A DNA stretch of 64,000 nucleotides from the NCBI GenBank assembly GCA_002839795.1, contig PGYS01000006.1, positions 1-64,000 on the forward strand. The letters run 5' to 3'. The stretch comes from Ignavibacteriae bacterium HGW-Ignavibacteriae-3 (GTDB taxonomy: Bacteria > Bacteroidota > Ignavibacteria > Ignavibacteriales > Melioribacteraceae). The notes under the pieces are model-generated. The model searched no databases. It worked only from the letters and a program-made list of their open reading frames with translations, and was not told where the DNA came from. The position numbers were made by a program, and so were the translations under genes. Positions 49,618 to 60,228 of the stretch are shown here, one piece after another; position 1 is the stretch's first letter; each line of letters begins with the position of its first letter.

Positions 49618-52600
49618 TTAATTGAACATGTATCTGACAGAGAACTGAATTCTCCAGACATCAGATTCAAAAGCTGTTTGTTCAAGTGATTTATTCATCA
49701 ATTTACCGTTTACTTCTCTCATTCTGTACTGAGCTTTTCCAGATGCGTCAACCGGACCGCCCTGAGACGATGATGGAACAATTAATGGACTTGAATTGCC
49801 AAATGATGAACTAACAAGACGTTGTCCTACACCCCAATCACTGTTAAGCAGGTTACCGAAGTTAAGAATATCGGCTCTGAATTGTAATGTATTTCTCTTA
49901 TCCATCAAGTTTGTGAAAACTTCCTGAACAATGCTCAGATCCATTCTGTATACCATAGGAAGAAATACGGCGCCGCGTTCAGCGTACTTACCGCGATTTT
50001 CTTTCAAGTATTCATCCTGCTGAATATAGGCATCCCATGCGGCTGCCTGATCAGCAGCAGTATATACTCTGCCTGTTGTACCGGTATATTGCTGGAAGTT
50101 CATTTCAGTTTTGTTTCTGTGGATGTAGATAAGGTCGTTACTTGTACCGCCGTCACCATTCAAGTCGCCGCTGAATATATAGCTTGCATTTCCATTTGTA
50201 CGGCCTTCCCAGAATAATGATATTGTGGTAGCGCCGAAATTAAAATATTCTTTACGGTACGATAACATAGCAAAGACTCTCGATCCAGGTGAATTTGAAG
50301 AAAAAGCCACGCCAGGATTGTTAGGATCGCCGTTATGCTGATTGTTGTTCCAGGATCCGAAAGCAATGGAGCCGGGATCAACTGTATTTTTGGATTCGCC
50401 GTAGCTGTAAGCAGCCTTTGCTAAAAATCCGTTAGCGAATGGCCTCTCTAATGTAAACGCAAGGTTCCATGAATAACCGATATCCTGATTTTTCATAACA
50501 ATAGCATTGGAAACTGCGGAATTAATTCTGTTGCTTGTAAAGCGAGGGCGGTTATCAACGAAGCCCTTAAACGCTGATTGAGCAGCAGGCAGATTAGCAT
50601 TAATGTAATAGACACCATTAACATCTTTATTATAAATAAACTCCGCTGTTCCGAAAAAGTCTAATGGTAATTTCTGATCGATTGCTAAGTTTGTTCTCCA
50701 GACCTGAGGGAATTTAAAGTCTTTATCCGTCAAGGCCAATTCATAACTGGAAGCCGGAGCTCCTGTTATTGTGGTTGGTTTGTAACGGTCAGGATTAGGA
50801 TTGAACGGTCTTGTTGTGGTGTTATCAATCGATTCGAATCCTGTTAGCACGCCTGTGTTTCCGATCTGATTAGAAATCCATACATAAGCCGGACGACCGG
50901 TGAATAATCCGGAACCGCCGCGGATCTGTGTACTGCGGTCACCGTAAACATCCCAGTTAAAGCCGAAACGAGGAGAAACAAGAACATTGGCATTAGGCAG
51001 CTTTGCGGTACTGTACTGGATTGGATTTCCGTTTTCATCTCTGAATGTAAGAGCGTCTGCATTTGCGTTTGCATAACCGGTTTCGCCGAACTTAGGAACG
51101 TCAAAACGTAAGCCGAGAGTTAATGTTAGATCATTATTGACCTGCCATTCATCCTGAGCGTAAACGCCTGCATACCAAACTTCCAATGGCTGAACAGGTT
51201 TAGTGTTGCCGGGAATATTGTTCCATCTAACCTGGAAACGGCGTAAGGATACAGGAGAAACTGTTCTGTTTGGATTTGCCAGATAACCGTTAGCATCTGT
51301 ATAGAAGTCATTTAAAGAGTTATATACATAAACGCTTTGTGATCCCGGGAAGAATACGTTTTCAGATTCATATCTTTCAAGACTAACGCCGAAAGTGAAG
51401 CTATGATCCTGCATGTACAGACTTAAATTATTCTGGAACTGATATGTTTTGTAGCGCAATTCATTATTCGGTGTGAACGGCTCAAAACCGAAAGATGTAT
51501 AAGTAGAACCGCCGTTCAAGATATCAACCAACGGGAAAAATTCACCGACATAACCGCGGCTTTCATCCTGATAAGTATAACCGAGAATCATACTGTTGGA
51601 CATTCTGTCACTGATAATGGAATTCCATTCACCGATGATAGAGCGTATGTTTTCAAGAATCTTATAATTTGAATTTGCAAAGTTAAGACTGGTGGTGTTC
51701 GATCTTCTGCTGCCAAAACCTAGCGAAGAAGAGTTTGATTCAAGAACGTCTGTCTCTGAATCCAAATGATTGTAACGTAATGTAAGTTTGTTCTTATCAT
51801 TCAAGTTGTAATCCAACTTAACAATAAAACGTGTTGAGGGTGTAAGCGCATCATAACCCTGATAAGGACCCGTTACATAATTGAAATTATTTTTCAGGTA
51901 CGCGCTGAGAGCATCCAGATCTGAAGCTAATACTCTTGTTGTATTTCCGCCAACCGTCTGGCCGCCTGTGTTAGCCGTAAAAGTTGTTGCCGGCTGGGTT
52001 AGATCATCTTTTTCGAAACTAAAGAAGAAGAAGAGTTTATCTTTGATGATTGGACCGCCAAGAAATACACCGTATTGTTTGTAGCTGAATTTTCCGGCAT
52101 TGTAATCAAAGTCTTTAGCTCTTGTACCAACCTGACTTTCGGTACGGAACTGATAATAAGCCGCGCCTGAAAATTCGTTGGTTCCGCTTTTTGTAACTGT
52201 ATTAACTGCGGCTCCGACGAAATTACCCTGACGAACATCGTAAGGTGCAATATTAACCTGAACCTGCTCGATAGCATCAAGAGAGATAGGAGAAACACCG
52301 GTACGTTCACCGGGCTGGCCAGCAAGACCGAATGAGTTATTGAAGTAAGAACCGTCAACTGTAATATTGTTAAGACGGTTATCCTGACCAACAAAAGAGT
52401 TGCCGGAAGCCTGAGGTGTTAAGCGTGTAAAATCACCAATTCTTCTTGTTATTGTAGGGAGATATTGAAGAGCTTCAGTCGTAACTGAAGTAGCAGCTCC
52501 GGTTCTATCAGCACTAAATACAGCCTGGCGCTGAGCAGTAACCGAAATTTCGCCGACTTCAATACTCTTATCACGCATGGTAAAATCATAAGCAGATCCT

Positions 52601-52911
52601 ACACCGAGTGTGAGGTAAATATTTTCTTTAACCTGACTTTCAAATCCGATGAAACTTACAGTTACTTTGTAAGGGCCACCGACTCTCATACCAAGCAGGT
52701 TGTACTTTCCATCGGCGCGTGACGATGTTCCATACTGTGAACCGGAAGGTACGTGGACTGCAATTATGTTAGCACCCGGTAATGCTGCCCCTGACTGGTC
52801 AACTACGGTTCCGCTGATCGAGGATGTAGTTGTCTGGGAATACATTAACTGAGAGCTAAACATTACAGCCGCGAACAGGAAAAAAGAAATCAAATGTTTA
52901 ACTTTTCTCAT
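49618..52911 (-). CDS. Oar-like TonB-dependent receptor
   Basis: Signal peptide, CarboxypepD_reg-like TTTSSISGTVVDQSGAALPGANIIAVH, VTKSGTNEFSGAAYYQ, C-terminal aromatic strand. Confidence 0.88.
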   Translation of the reverse strand: MRKVKHLISFFLFAAVMFSSQLMYSQTTTSSISGTVVDQSGAALPGANIIAVHVPSGSQYGTSSRADGKYNLLGMRVGGPYKVTVSFIGFESQVKENIYLTLGVGSAYDFTMRDKSIEVGEISVTAQRQAVFSADRTGAATSVTTEALQYLPTITRRIGDFTRLTPQASGNSFVGQDNRLNNITVDGSYFNNSFGLAGQPGERTGVSPISLDAIEQVQVNIAPYDVRQGNFVGAAVNTVTKSGTNEFSGAAYYQFRTESQVGTRAKDFDYNAGKFSYKQYGVFLGGPIIKDKLFFFFSFEKDDLTQPATTFTANTGGQTVGGNTTRVLASDLDALSAYLKNNFNYVTGPYQGYDALTPSTRFIVKLDYNLNDKNKLTLRYNHLDSETDVLESNSSSLGFGSRRSNTTSLNFANSNYKILENIRSIIGEWNSIISDRMSNSMILGYTYQDESRGYVGEFFPLVDILNGGSTYTSFGFEPFTPNNELRYKTYQFQNNLSLYMQDHSFTFGVSLERYESENVFFPGSQSVYVYNSLNDFYTDANGYLANPNRTVSPVSLRRFQVRWNNIPGNTKPVQPLEVWYAGVYAQDEWQVNNDLTLTLGLRFDVPKFGETGYANANADALTFRDENGNPIQYSTAKLPNANVLVSPRFGFNWDVYGDRSTQIRGGSGLFTGRPAYVWISNQIGNTGVLTGFESIDNTTTRPFNPNPDRYKPTTITGAPASSYELALTDKDFKFPQVWRTNLAIDQKLPLDFFGTAEFIYNKDVNGVYYINANLPAAQSAFKGFVDNRPRFTSNRINSAVSNAIVMKNQDIGYSWNLAFTLERPFANGFLAKAAYSYGESKNTVDPGSIAFGSWNNNQHNGDPNNPGVAFSSNSPGSRVFAMLSYRKEYFNFGATTISLFWEGRTNGNASYIFSGDLNGDGGTSNDLIYIHRNKTEMNFQQYTGTTGRVYTAADQAAAWDAYIQQDEYLKENRGKYAERGAVFLPMVYRMDLSIVQEVFTNLMDKRNTLQFRADILNFGNLLNSDWGVGQRLVSSSFGNSSPLIVPSSSQGGPVDASGKAQYRMREVNGKLMNKSLEQTAFESDVWRIQFSVRYMFN

Positions 52912-53286
52912 ACATTGCTCCTAAGTGGGTTGGTAAATTATTAATTAATAAGGTTTTTTTTTTCGAAGTGATATTGATGTAAAAATTTTCTGGGTGCAAG
53001 ATTCTATATAAATTTGGTTTCAAATCCATTGAATAACAGTAATTTTACTTAATTCGCAATTTTTGAATTAATTGATTCTCGGAGAAAAATTTTTACACCC
53101 GAAGATATGAAAATCTGGCTATAGTCAAAAGAATTTTCATACTTTTTTTTGAGACCGCCTGCTGGGTTTCCCTCGGAAAATATTGACTTTTCTTTATAAG
53201 AATTATATTTGCAGCCCTTCCAATTTCCTTATTCAAGTTCAACATTCTTATATTGGCTTATGAATTTTTACTCAAGGGAAAAAAGA

Positions 53287-54492
53287 ATGAAAAAGACACT
53301 TTTGATGTTTTCACTTATTTTTGCATTAACCGCAACATTAAATGCGGGACCGAAGCCATATGTAATTTTAGTTTCTTTCGACGCCTTTAGATGGGACTAT
53401 TTGAATCGGGGTATAACACCGAATCTTGAAAAAATAAGGGAAAACGGAGTCTCTGCTATTTCATTACGCCCGTCATTTCCTTCCAAAACCTTTCCAAATC
53501 ATTTGTCCATTGTTACGGGCATGTATCCTGCCCATCACGGAATTATCGCAAATAGTTTTCAAGACCCGTTCACAAAAAAAATCTACAGACTAAGCGATAC
53601 CAATGCGGTACGAAACGGCCGATGGTATTTAGGCGAGCCTTTCTGGGAAACCGCTGAAAGACAGGGAGTTATTTCAGCGAGCTATTTCTGGCCGGGTTCC
53701 GAGATATCCATTCCATACAGGCGGCCGACTTATAATCAGGCATATGAACATGCACGTCCATACGAGACAAGAATTGACGGAGTTATTGAGTGGTTAAATC
53801 TTCCGTATGAGAAGCGGCCCCATTTTATCACCCTCTATTTTAGTGAAACAGACGATGAGGGACATCCTTTCGGACCTGATTCGCCGGAAGTGAACGAAGC
53901 AATAAAGCGGCTTGACTATTTAACAGGCTATCTCTTTAATAAATTAAACGAAACTCAAATCCGGGATAGTGTGGATGTGATATTTGTGTCCGATCATGGA
54001 ATGACGAAAATTGATAAGGAGCGCAGAATAAACATTGAGAATATAATTCGCGATGAAAAATGCAGGCTGGCCGAATCCGGCCCATTCATGTTTATTGAAC
54101 CGGAGAAATCGAAACTCGAAACGGTTTACAATATTCTGAAAAAAAATGAGGACCATTACAAAGTATATTACAAAAAAGATATTCCGGAATATTACCACTT
54201 CAACGATCATCCATTCATTACATCAATAGTTGTGATTGCAGACTTAGGATGGTCAGTCATCACCAACAGAAAGTCTGAATGGGACGCTTTGGGAGATCAC
54301 GGTTTTGACAACCACCAGATAGATATGCATGGAATATTTTTAGCAGCCGGACCTCATTTTAGAAAAAATTACCGCACCGGTACTTTATGGAACATCGATA
54401 TATATCCCCTTCTTTGTAAAATATTTGATATTTATCCGCGCACCAATATTGACGGCAATCTCGACAGAATAGAATTCATTTTAAAAAATTAA
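53287..54492 (+). CDS. Nucleotide pyrophosphatase/phosphodiesterase (alkaline phosphatase superfamily)
   Basis: VSFDAFRWDYL, PSFPSKTFPNHLSIVTGMYPAHHGI, VSDHGM; start moved to MKKTLLMF. Confidence 0.9.
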   Translation: MKKTLLMFSLIFALTATLNAGPKPYVILVSFDAFRWDYLNRGITPNLEKIRENGVSAISLRPSFPSKTFPNHLSIVTGMYPAHHGIIANSFQDPFTKKIYRLSDTNAVRNGRWYLGEPFWETAERQGVISASYFWPGSEISIPYRRPTYNQAYEHARPYETRIDGVIEWLNLPYEKRPHFITLYFSETDDEGHPFGPDSPEVNEAIKRLDYLTGYLFNKLNETQIRDSVDVIFVSDHGMTKIDKERRINIENIIRDEKCRLAESGPFMFIEPEKSKLETVYNILKKNEDHYKVYYKKDIPEYYHFNDHPFITSIVVIADLGWSVITNRKSEWDALGDHGFDNHQIDMHGIFLAAGPHFRKNYRTGTLWNIDIYPLLCKIFDIYPRTNIDGNLDRIEFILKN

Positions 54493-54508
54493 TTTCCGGC
54501 TAATTCCG

Positions 54509-55780
54509 ATGGCAAAAAATTTATTAAAAATTGATTATGAAAAATATACTCTGGATAACGGTCTGCAGGTAATTCTATATCCCGATAATTCATTTCCGCT
54601 TGTCTCTGTAAATATCTGGTACAGTGTTGGCTCGGCAAATGAAAAACCCGGCAAGACAGGTTTTGCCCATTTATTCGAGCATATGATGTTTCAGGGTTCG
54701 GAAAATATTCCGAAGGAAGGACATTTCCGTTACATTCAGGAAGCCGGCGGAAGTCTGAACGGATCAACAAGTATTGACCGTACGAATTATTATGAAACCG
54801 TTCCTGCCAATTACTGGGAACTTCCGCTCTGGCTTGAATCCGACAGAATGGGATTTATGCTTGGCGGTCTGACTCAGGAAAAACTTGATAATCAGAAAGA
54901 TGTTGTAATGAACGAACGCCGCCAGAGTTACGAAAATCAGCCATATGGAACCGCATGGGAAAAACTATTCTCTAATTTATTTCCGGAGAATCATCCATAC
55001 TCCTGGCCTACTATCGGATGGATGGAGGATATAACAAAGTTCGAATTGAACGAAGTAAAAAATTTCTTCCGCACATATTATTCACCGAACAATGCCTCTC
55101 TTGTAGTAGGAGGAAACTTTGATACTAACGGGATGAGGAATAGTATCGAAAAATATTTCGGTGATATTCAAAGCGGCGGCAAGGTTCCCGGAATTACAGT
55201 GCCTCCAAAAAAAAATATTGAGACAAAAAAGATAATTGTTGAGGATTCCATTCAACTGCCCCGTATTTATCTGGGCTTTCATACGGAAAAAGCTTTCAGT
55301 AAAAACGACGCCGCTTTAGACATCCTTTCCGATGTACTTACATCATCCAAAAACGCGCGTCTTCAGAAGTCGCTTATTTTTGAAAAGCAGATTGCTCAGG
55401 ATGTCTATTCGTTTCAGTATTCAGCCAGACTCGACGGTTCATTTATAATTATATCCACGGCAAAACCCGGAATTACCCTTGAATCCATCAAGAGTGAAAT
55501 CATGACTGAAATTTCAAAGCTTATCAGCGGAGGAATTACAGATGACGAGATGCTCAGGGCAAAAAACAGTCTGAAATCATCTTACATTTATTCACTTCAA
55601 AAACTGGACCTTATTACGGATCACCTGAATCATTACAATTATTTTCTGAATGAACCGGATTCTTTTTTATTCGACCTCTCCCGGTACGAAAATGTAACAA
55701 AGGAACAGGTAATTGAAGCTGCAAAAAAATATTTACTCAACGGACATACCGAACTGAACTTCATTCCAAGGACAAAGTGA
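54509..55780 (+). CDS. M16 family zinc peptidase (HxxEH present)
   Basis: AHLFEHMMFQG. Confidence 0.93.
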   Translation: MAKNLLKIDYEKYTLDNGLQVILYPDNSFPLVSVNIWYSVGSANEKPGKTGFAHLFEHMMFQGSENIPKEGHFRYIQEAGGSLNGSTSIDRTNYYETVPANYWELPLWLESDRMGFMLGGLTQEKLDNQKDVVMNERRQSYENQPYGTAWEKLFSNLFPENHPYSWPTIGWMEDITKFELNEVKNFFRTYYSPNNASLVVGGNFDTNGMRNSIEKYFGDIQSGGKVPGITVPPKKNIETKKIIVEDSIQLPRIYLGFHTEKAFSKNDAALDILSDVLTSSKNARLQKSLIFEKQIAQDVYSFQYSARLDGSFIIISTAKPGITLESIKSEIMTEISKLISGGITDDEMLRAKNSLKSSYIYSLQKLDLITDHLNHYNYFLNEPDSFLFDLSRYENVTKEQVIEAAKKYLLNGHTELNFIPRTK

Positions 55781-55786
55781 TTTGAT

Positions 55787-57148
55787 ATGATAGACAGATC
55801 TGCAGCGCCTGCGCCCGAAAAAAAATTAACTTTTGATCTTCCGGAAATAAAAGAGCTCAGTCTCTCCAATGGAACTAAAGTCTTATTCGTACGGAAGGAT
55901 AAACTTCCCATCGTTTATACAAATCTCATTATTTCATGCGGCAGTAAATCGGATCCGGCGGCAAAGAGGGGCACCGGATATCTTACTTCCCTTCTTGTTG
56001 ATGAAGGAGCCGGTAAATTTGATTCTCTTGAATTAAACGGGGAATTTGAAAAACTGGGATCTATTTTTTCTGTGCGCTCAAATCATGATATGACTTCAAT
56101 GACTCTTACCTCATTGAAAGACAATTTCAACCGGTCTCTTGAGTTAATGTCTGATGTAATTCTGACTCCGCGTTTTGACGAGAAAGATTTTGCGAGAGAA
56201 AAGAAAAAGGTGCTTGATAAAATTCTTCAGCTTAAGGATGAGCCTTCGTTTATAGCATCCTCTGTTTTTGAGCGAAAAATATTTAAAGATTCATATTATG
56301 CGTTCCCCGAAATCGGTTTTGAGAATACTGTGGCGGATATCTCCAACAACGATATAAAAAAATTCTATACGCAAAATTATACAGCGGCGAATTCAACATT
56401 TGTAGTTGTGGGAAACCTTACAGAGAGTGAAGTGACTGACAAGTTCAACGGATATTTTAGCAAATGGGACAGCTCAAAGAAATCATCGGCAATATTTGAA
56501 AAACCGGAAAGAGCACCAACAAGTTTTTATTTTGTCCACAAAAAGGATTCCGCGCAAAGCGAAATACGTATTGGACATCTGGCAAAAAAACGCGATGCAG
56601 CCGATTTTATTCCCGCGCGTATAATGAATACTATTCTCGGCGGACAATTCTCCAGCCGAATCAATCTTAATTTGAGAGAAGACAAGGGATTTACTTACGG
56701 CGCTAATTCATCATTTCAATATTACAGGGAAGCGGGTCTATTTGAAGTTTCTACCGCCGTTAATATTGAAAATACAGGTGAAGCCGTTTCGGAAATATTA
56801 AAGGAGTTAGACGGAATAAGAAAAGAGATTACTCCTAAAGAGATTGAGTTCGCCAAGTCTTATCTTATCAAGCAGTTCCCCGCGAGGTTTGAGACTTATG
56901 CCCAGGTAGCCAAAAACATTGAACAGTTGATTCTTCACAGGCTGGACATTGATGATCTTAGAGGCTACACAGGAAAAATCGAATCGACTGAAATAAGGGA
57001 AGTATCGGCGGCCGCACTCGAAAATATTTTTCCTGAAGAATTAGTAGTGGTGGCGGTAGGAGAGAAAGAAAAGATAATACCTCAACTAAAAAAAATAAAA
57101 GGTGTTGAACCTGAAGAACTTGATTTAAACGGGAATCCGCAGATTTAA
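55787..57148 (+). CDS. M16 family protein lacking HxxEH
   Basis: M16 fold pattern; active-site region reads GYLTSLLVDEGAG. Confidence 0.85.
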   Translation: MIDRSAAPAPEKKLTFDLPEIKELSLSNGTKVLFVRKDKLPIVYTNLIISCGSKSDPAAKRGTGYLTSLLVDEGAGKFDSLELNGEFEKLGSIFSVRSNHDMTSMTLTSLKDNFNRSLELMSDVILTPRFDEKDFAREKKKVLDKILQLKDEPSFIASSVFERKIFKDSYYAFPEIGFENTVADISNNDIKKFYTQNYTAANSTFVVVGNLTESEVTDKFNGYFSKWDSSKKSSAIFEKPERAPTSFYFVHKKDSAQSEIRIGHLAKKRDAADFIPARIMNTILGGQFSSRINLNLREDKGFTYGANSSFQYYREAGLFEVSTAVNIENTGEAVSEILKELDGIRKEITPKEIEFAKSYLIKQFPARFETYAQVAKNIEQLILHRLDIDDLRGYTGKIESTEIREVSAAALENIFPEELVVVAVGEKEKIIPQLKKIKGVEPEELDLNGNPQI

Positions 57149-57153
57149 TTTGT

Positions 57154-58185
57154 CTAATTTGTGTTTTGAGTCATGTAGGATTCTGAGAGCGCAATAATCT
57201 TATGGCCCTTTTTCTTATACTGTTCCAGTTCCATAATTATCTTTTCAAAATTATTAAATGAACAGATAAATATTTTCTGTCTCATTCCCGTAGTATCGTT
57301 AGCGTAAAATTTAAATTTCGAAAACAATTCACTCTCATCAGCTCCCTCGAGCTGAATGAATTCTTTCAGCGGAAATAATTTAATCCCCTGCCGTTTAAAA
57401 TCATCCCGCACAAAATTGTAGATCGGAGAAATATAGAGTGCGGATTTTTCATCAACCGCAACTATTTTTGAATCCCTGAATGAAGAGAGGATATTCTTAA
57501 TTGATCCCCGCAGAAGTTCCTTCGGATACTCCTGTTTCAGCTTCATCTTCGAATCGTTTATTTCATTATTCAAAAGTAACACATACTCCTTACGGTATTT
57601 TTTAAGCGTATCGGCCTGAAGCATGAGTGATTTATCAGGCACAATCATACAGGCAAGCGGCTGCGTAAATCCTAAGAATTTATTAAAATTGCCGCTGCCG
57701 AGATCAAGGGCGTCGGAGATGATAAAAGCAAGACTATTTCTCTTGCGTATTAAAGTTTTTACCGGAAGCAGGGTGGCTTTAAGTTTAAGAATTTCATTCA
57801 CATAAATTCTAATTTCAGTGGAACCGTTAATTCTCTTTTCTTCAGAAACAAATCCTGTTATATCTTTTTCGATAATTTTATTTATATCTCTGATAATAAG
57901 TGGGGCAGGGATATCGGCCGGAATTTTAATTGAATACTCAACCTTTGTAGAGTCATCGTATACCTGTTTAACCTTTTTTTTTGATATCCAGCCGGATTCA
58001 ATTCCATAGTCACCCAATACTTTGAAAAAGGCGCTGTCTATCTTTACAACAGAGACTTCCTTAAGAGTAAATGATTTCTCGGGTAATTCCGATTGCTGAA
58101 TTTTGTCAATAGCGATATCCACGATCAATAGAATGACCGCAAAGATCAAAAGGAACGTAATGATTTTTTGTTTTTGACTTGTCAA
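57154..58185 (-). CDS. Hypothetical membrane-anchored protein; possible divergent YibQ-like polysaccharide deacetylase fold
   Basis: N-terminal TM; SLAFIISDALDLGSGNFNKFLGFTQPLACMIVPDKS. Confidence 0.35.
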   Translation of the reverse strand: MTSQKQKIITFLLIFAVILLIVDIAIDKIQQSELPEKSFTLKEVSVVKIDSAFFKVLGDYGIESGWISKKKVKQVYDDSTKVEYSIKIPADIPAPLIIRDINKIIEKDITGFVSEEKRINGSTEIRIYVNEILKLKATLLPVKTLIRKRNSLAFIISDALDLGSGNFNKFLGFTQPLACMIVPDKSLMLQADTLKKYRKEYVLLLNNEINDSKMKLKQEYPKELLRGSIKNILSSFRDSKIVAVDEKSALYISPIYNFVRDDFKRQGIKLFPLKEFIQLEGADESELFSKFKFYANDTTGMRQKIFICSFNNFEKIIMELEQYKKKGHKIIALSESYMTQNTN

Positions 58186-58251
58186 TTGGGATCCATTGCA
58201 AAGAAAAGAATTCCGTGCGGTAAATTTTATATTTTTAACTTTTAAAGTCTA

Positions 58252-59034
58252 TCAGGAGTTTTTAAAATCAGCTTTTCGCTTTTCCAGAAATGCGGAAGTT
58301 CCCTCTTTAAAATCCTCTGTCCCGCAACAAAGACCGAACATACTCGATTCCAGATTCTGCCCTTCAATTTCGGAAACATCATCGCATGCAACAATCGCTT
58401 TGATGGCCATTCTGATTGCAATCTGTCCCTTGGAGGAAATCTTTTCGGCCATTTCAACCGCCTTCGTCATCAATTCTTCGCCTTTAAAAACATTATTTAC
58501 CAGTCCCATTCTTAGCGCCTCGTGCGAATCGATAAGATCGCCGGTTAAAATCATTTCCGCTGCTCTGCCGGAATTGATCAGTCTGGTTAATCTCTGGGTA
58601 CCGGCATAACCGGGAATAATACCGAGATTCACTTCAGGCTGACCGAACTTTGCTTTATCCGATGCAAGACGTATATGACAAGCCAGAGCCAGCTCGCAGC
58701 CGCCGCCCAACGCAAAACCGTTAACCGCGGCTATAACAGGTTTGCCGAGTTTTTCAATCATATTAAAAACCTCCTGACCATTTTCGGAAAAAATCTGACC
58801 TGAAACTGCATTAAGCTTATTCAGTTCGGAAATATCGGCTCCCGCTACAAAGGCCTTTTCGCCTGCACCGGTAACAATCACGGCGTTAATTTCATTTTCA
58901 TTTTTGATATAGGTAAAACATTTTTTCAGTTCGGTCAGCGTGGCATTATTAAGAGCATTCAGTTTATCGGGTCTGTTAATAGTGATGAAAGCTATTTTAT
59001 TTTTTACTTCGCATAAAATATTATTGTAATCCAT
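58252..59034 (-). CDS. Enoyl-CoA hydratase/isomerase (crotonase)
   Basis: NRPDKLNALNN, AFVAGADISEL, NGFALGGGCELALACHIRLAS. Confidence 0.94.
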   Translation of the reverse strand: MDYNNILCEVKNKIAFITINRPDKLNALNNATLTELKKCFTYIKNENEINAVIVTGAGEKAFVAGADISELNKLNAVSGQIFSENGQEVFNMIEKLGKPVIAAVNGFALGGGCELALACHIRLASDKAKFGQPEVNLGIIPGYAGTQRLTRLINSGRAAEMILTGDLIDSHEALRMGLVNNVFKGEELMTKAVEMAEKISSKGQIAIRMAIKAIVACDDVSEIEGQNLESSMFGLCCGTEDFKEGTSAFLEKRKADFKNS

Positions 59035-59044
59035 CTCCGCCTCG

Positions 59045-59629
59045 CTAAAATTTTACAAATATTGGTATGTTCGCTTTCAGATTGAATGAGAGATACTGAT
59101 TGGAGGAATAATAATTATAGTAAGTTATCGCATCCAGAATGAACATAGAGAAACCAACGCCCACATGAAAACCAAATTTAGTAACCTCTTCAACATAATT
59201 ATTTTTTCTGCTGTCAATTTTGAACTGATGCAGTTTTTCAAAGAGGGCCCAATTTGCACCCACATCAACTATCGGCATCAGCAATACAACACTTTCGAGG
59301 ATTGGTTTAAAATAGTACCGTATTCCGGGAGCAACATGTAAAACATTACTTGAGAATGATGAATACTCACTCAATTTATAAAAATCCTCTCTACCCGGAA
59401 AATGACCGTAACCTATGGAAGTGTAGAGAAAAAATGGCATATATTCATTATCGGTGTATGAGAATGTAACGTCGAAACCTACGCCGATATTCTGATTCTC
59501 CGCCATATTTCCCACAGGAATACGCGGGCCAACACCAATGGCCATAAACAGACCCTTGGCCTCGCCGAATTTAAATTGGGCAAAGACAGCGGAGCTCAAT
59601 AAAAAAATAATTAAAATTTGCTTTTTCAT
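59045..59629 (-). CDS. Outer membrane beta-barrel protein, hypothetical
   Basis: Signal peptide, aromatic-rich beta pattern. Confidence 0.6.
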   Translation of the reverse strand: MKKQILIIFLLSSAVFAQFKFGEAKGLFMAIGVGPRIPVGNMAENQNIGVGFDVTFSYTDNEYMPFFLYTSIGYGHFPGREDFYKLSEYSSFSSNVLHVAPGIRYYFKPILESVVLLMPIVDVGANWALFEKLHQFKIDSRKNNYVEEVTKFGFHVGVGFSMFILDAITYYNYYSSNQYLSFNLKANIPIFVKF

Positions 59630-59641
59630 ATCAATAACAGA

Positions 59642-60100
59642 TTACTTACCCAAAATTTGAGTTCCTATTCCATGCTTAAAAACCAGATCTCCTCCATAAA
59701 TGCCTGTAAGATAGACCAGGATGCAGCCAATCAAACCAAACAAAATAAATACATACATTAAATTACCGACAAATTTTTTCTTAATTACAACATAAATTCT
59801 CAGAATCATAATCAGCGAGAAATACCACATAGTAACAGTTGCGTATTCCCGGTGAACTTCGATAAGCCGATTAAACTCAATATTTTCAGGAAAGCGAAGA
59901 TCAGCCATCGCCTGCGCCTGGTTTCCGGTTAGAACAGACAGCAGTGCAGTACCCACCCCAAAAATTAAGATGAGCAGAGAACCTTTCTGTAAAAAATCCT
60001 TTTTTAGAACAATTCCAGATGTTTCAAAAATAAAATACAGAATAAAAAATGCGATCGGAAAATGCACGACGCGCGGATGCAGCTCTGATAAAAATTCCAT
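59642..60100 (-). CDS. DUF2231-like membrane protein
   Basis: ELHPRVVHFPIAFFILYF, four TMs. Confidence 0.75.
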   Translation of the reverse strand: MEFLSELHPRVVHFPIAFFILYFIFETSGIVLKKDFLQKGSLLILIFGVGTALLSVLTGNQAQAMADLRFPENIEFNRLIEVHREYATVTMWYFSLIMILRIYVVIKKKFVGNLMYVFILFGLIGCILVYLTGIYGGDLVFKHGIGTQILGK

Positions 60101-60228
60101 TTACACTTTTTCTTTTCATTCGTTGGAAGTTTCGACGCGATTCAAATATATGATAATGAATTCAATATTCAAAAATCGATTTACGATGGCGGCATATTTA
60201 GATACTTGATACTAAATACCGTTTTAAA

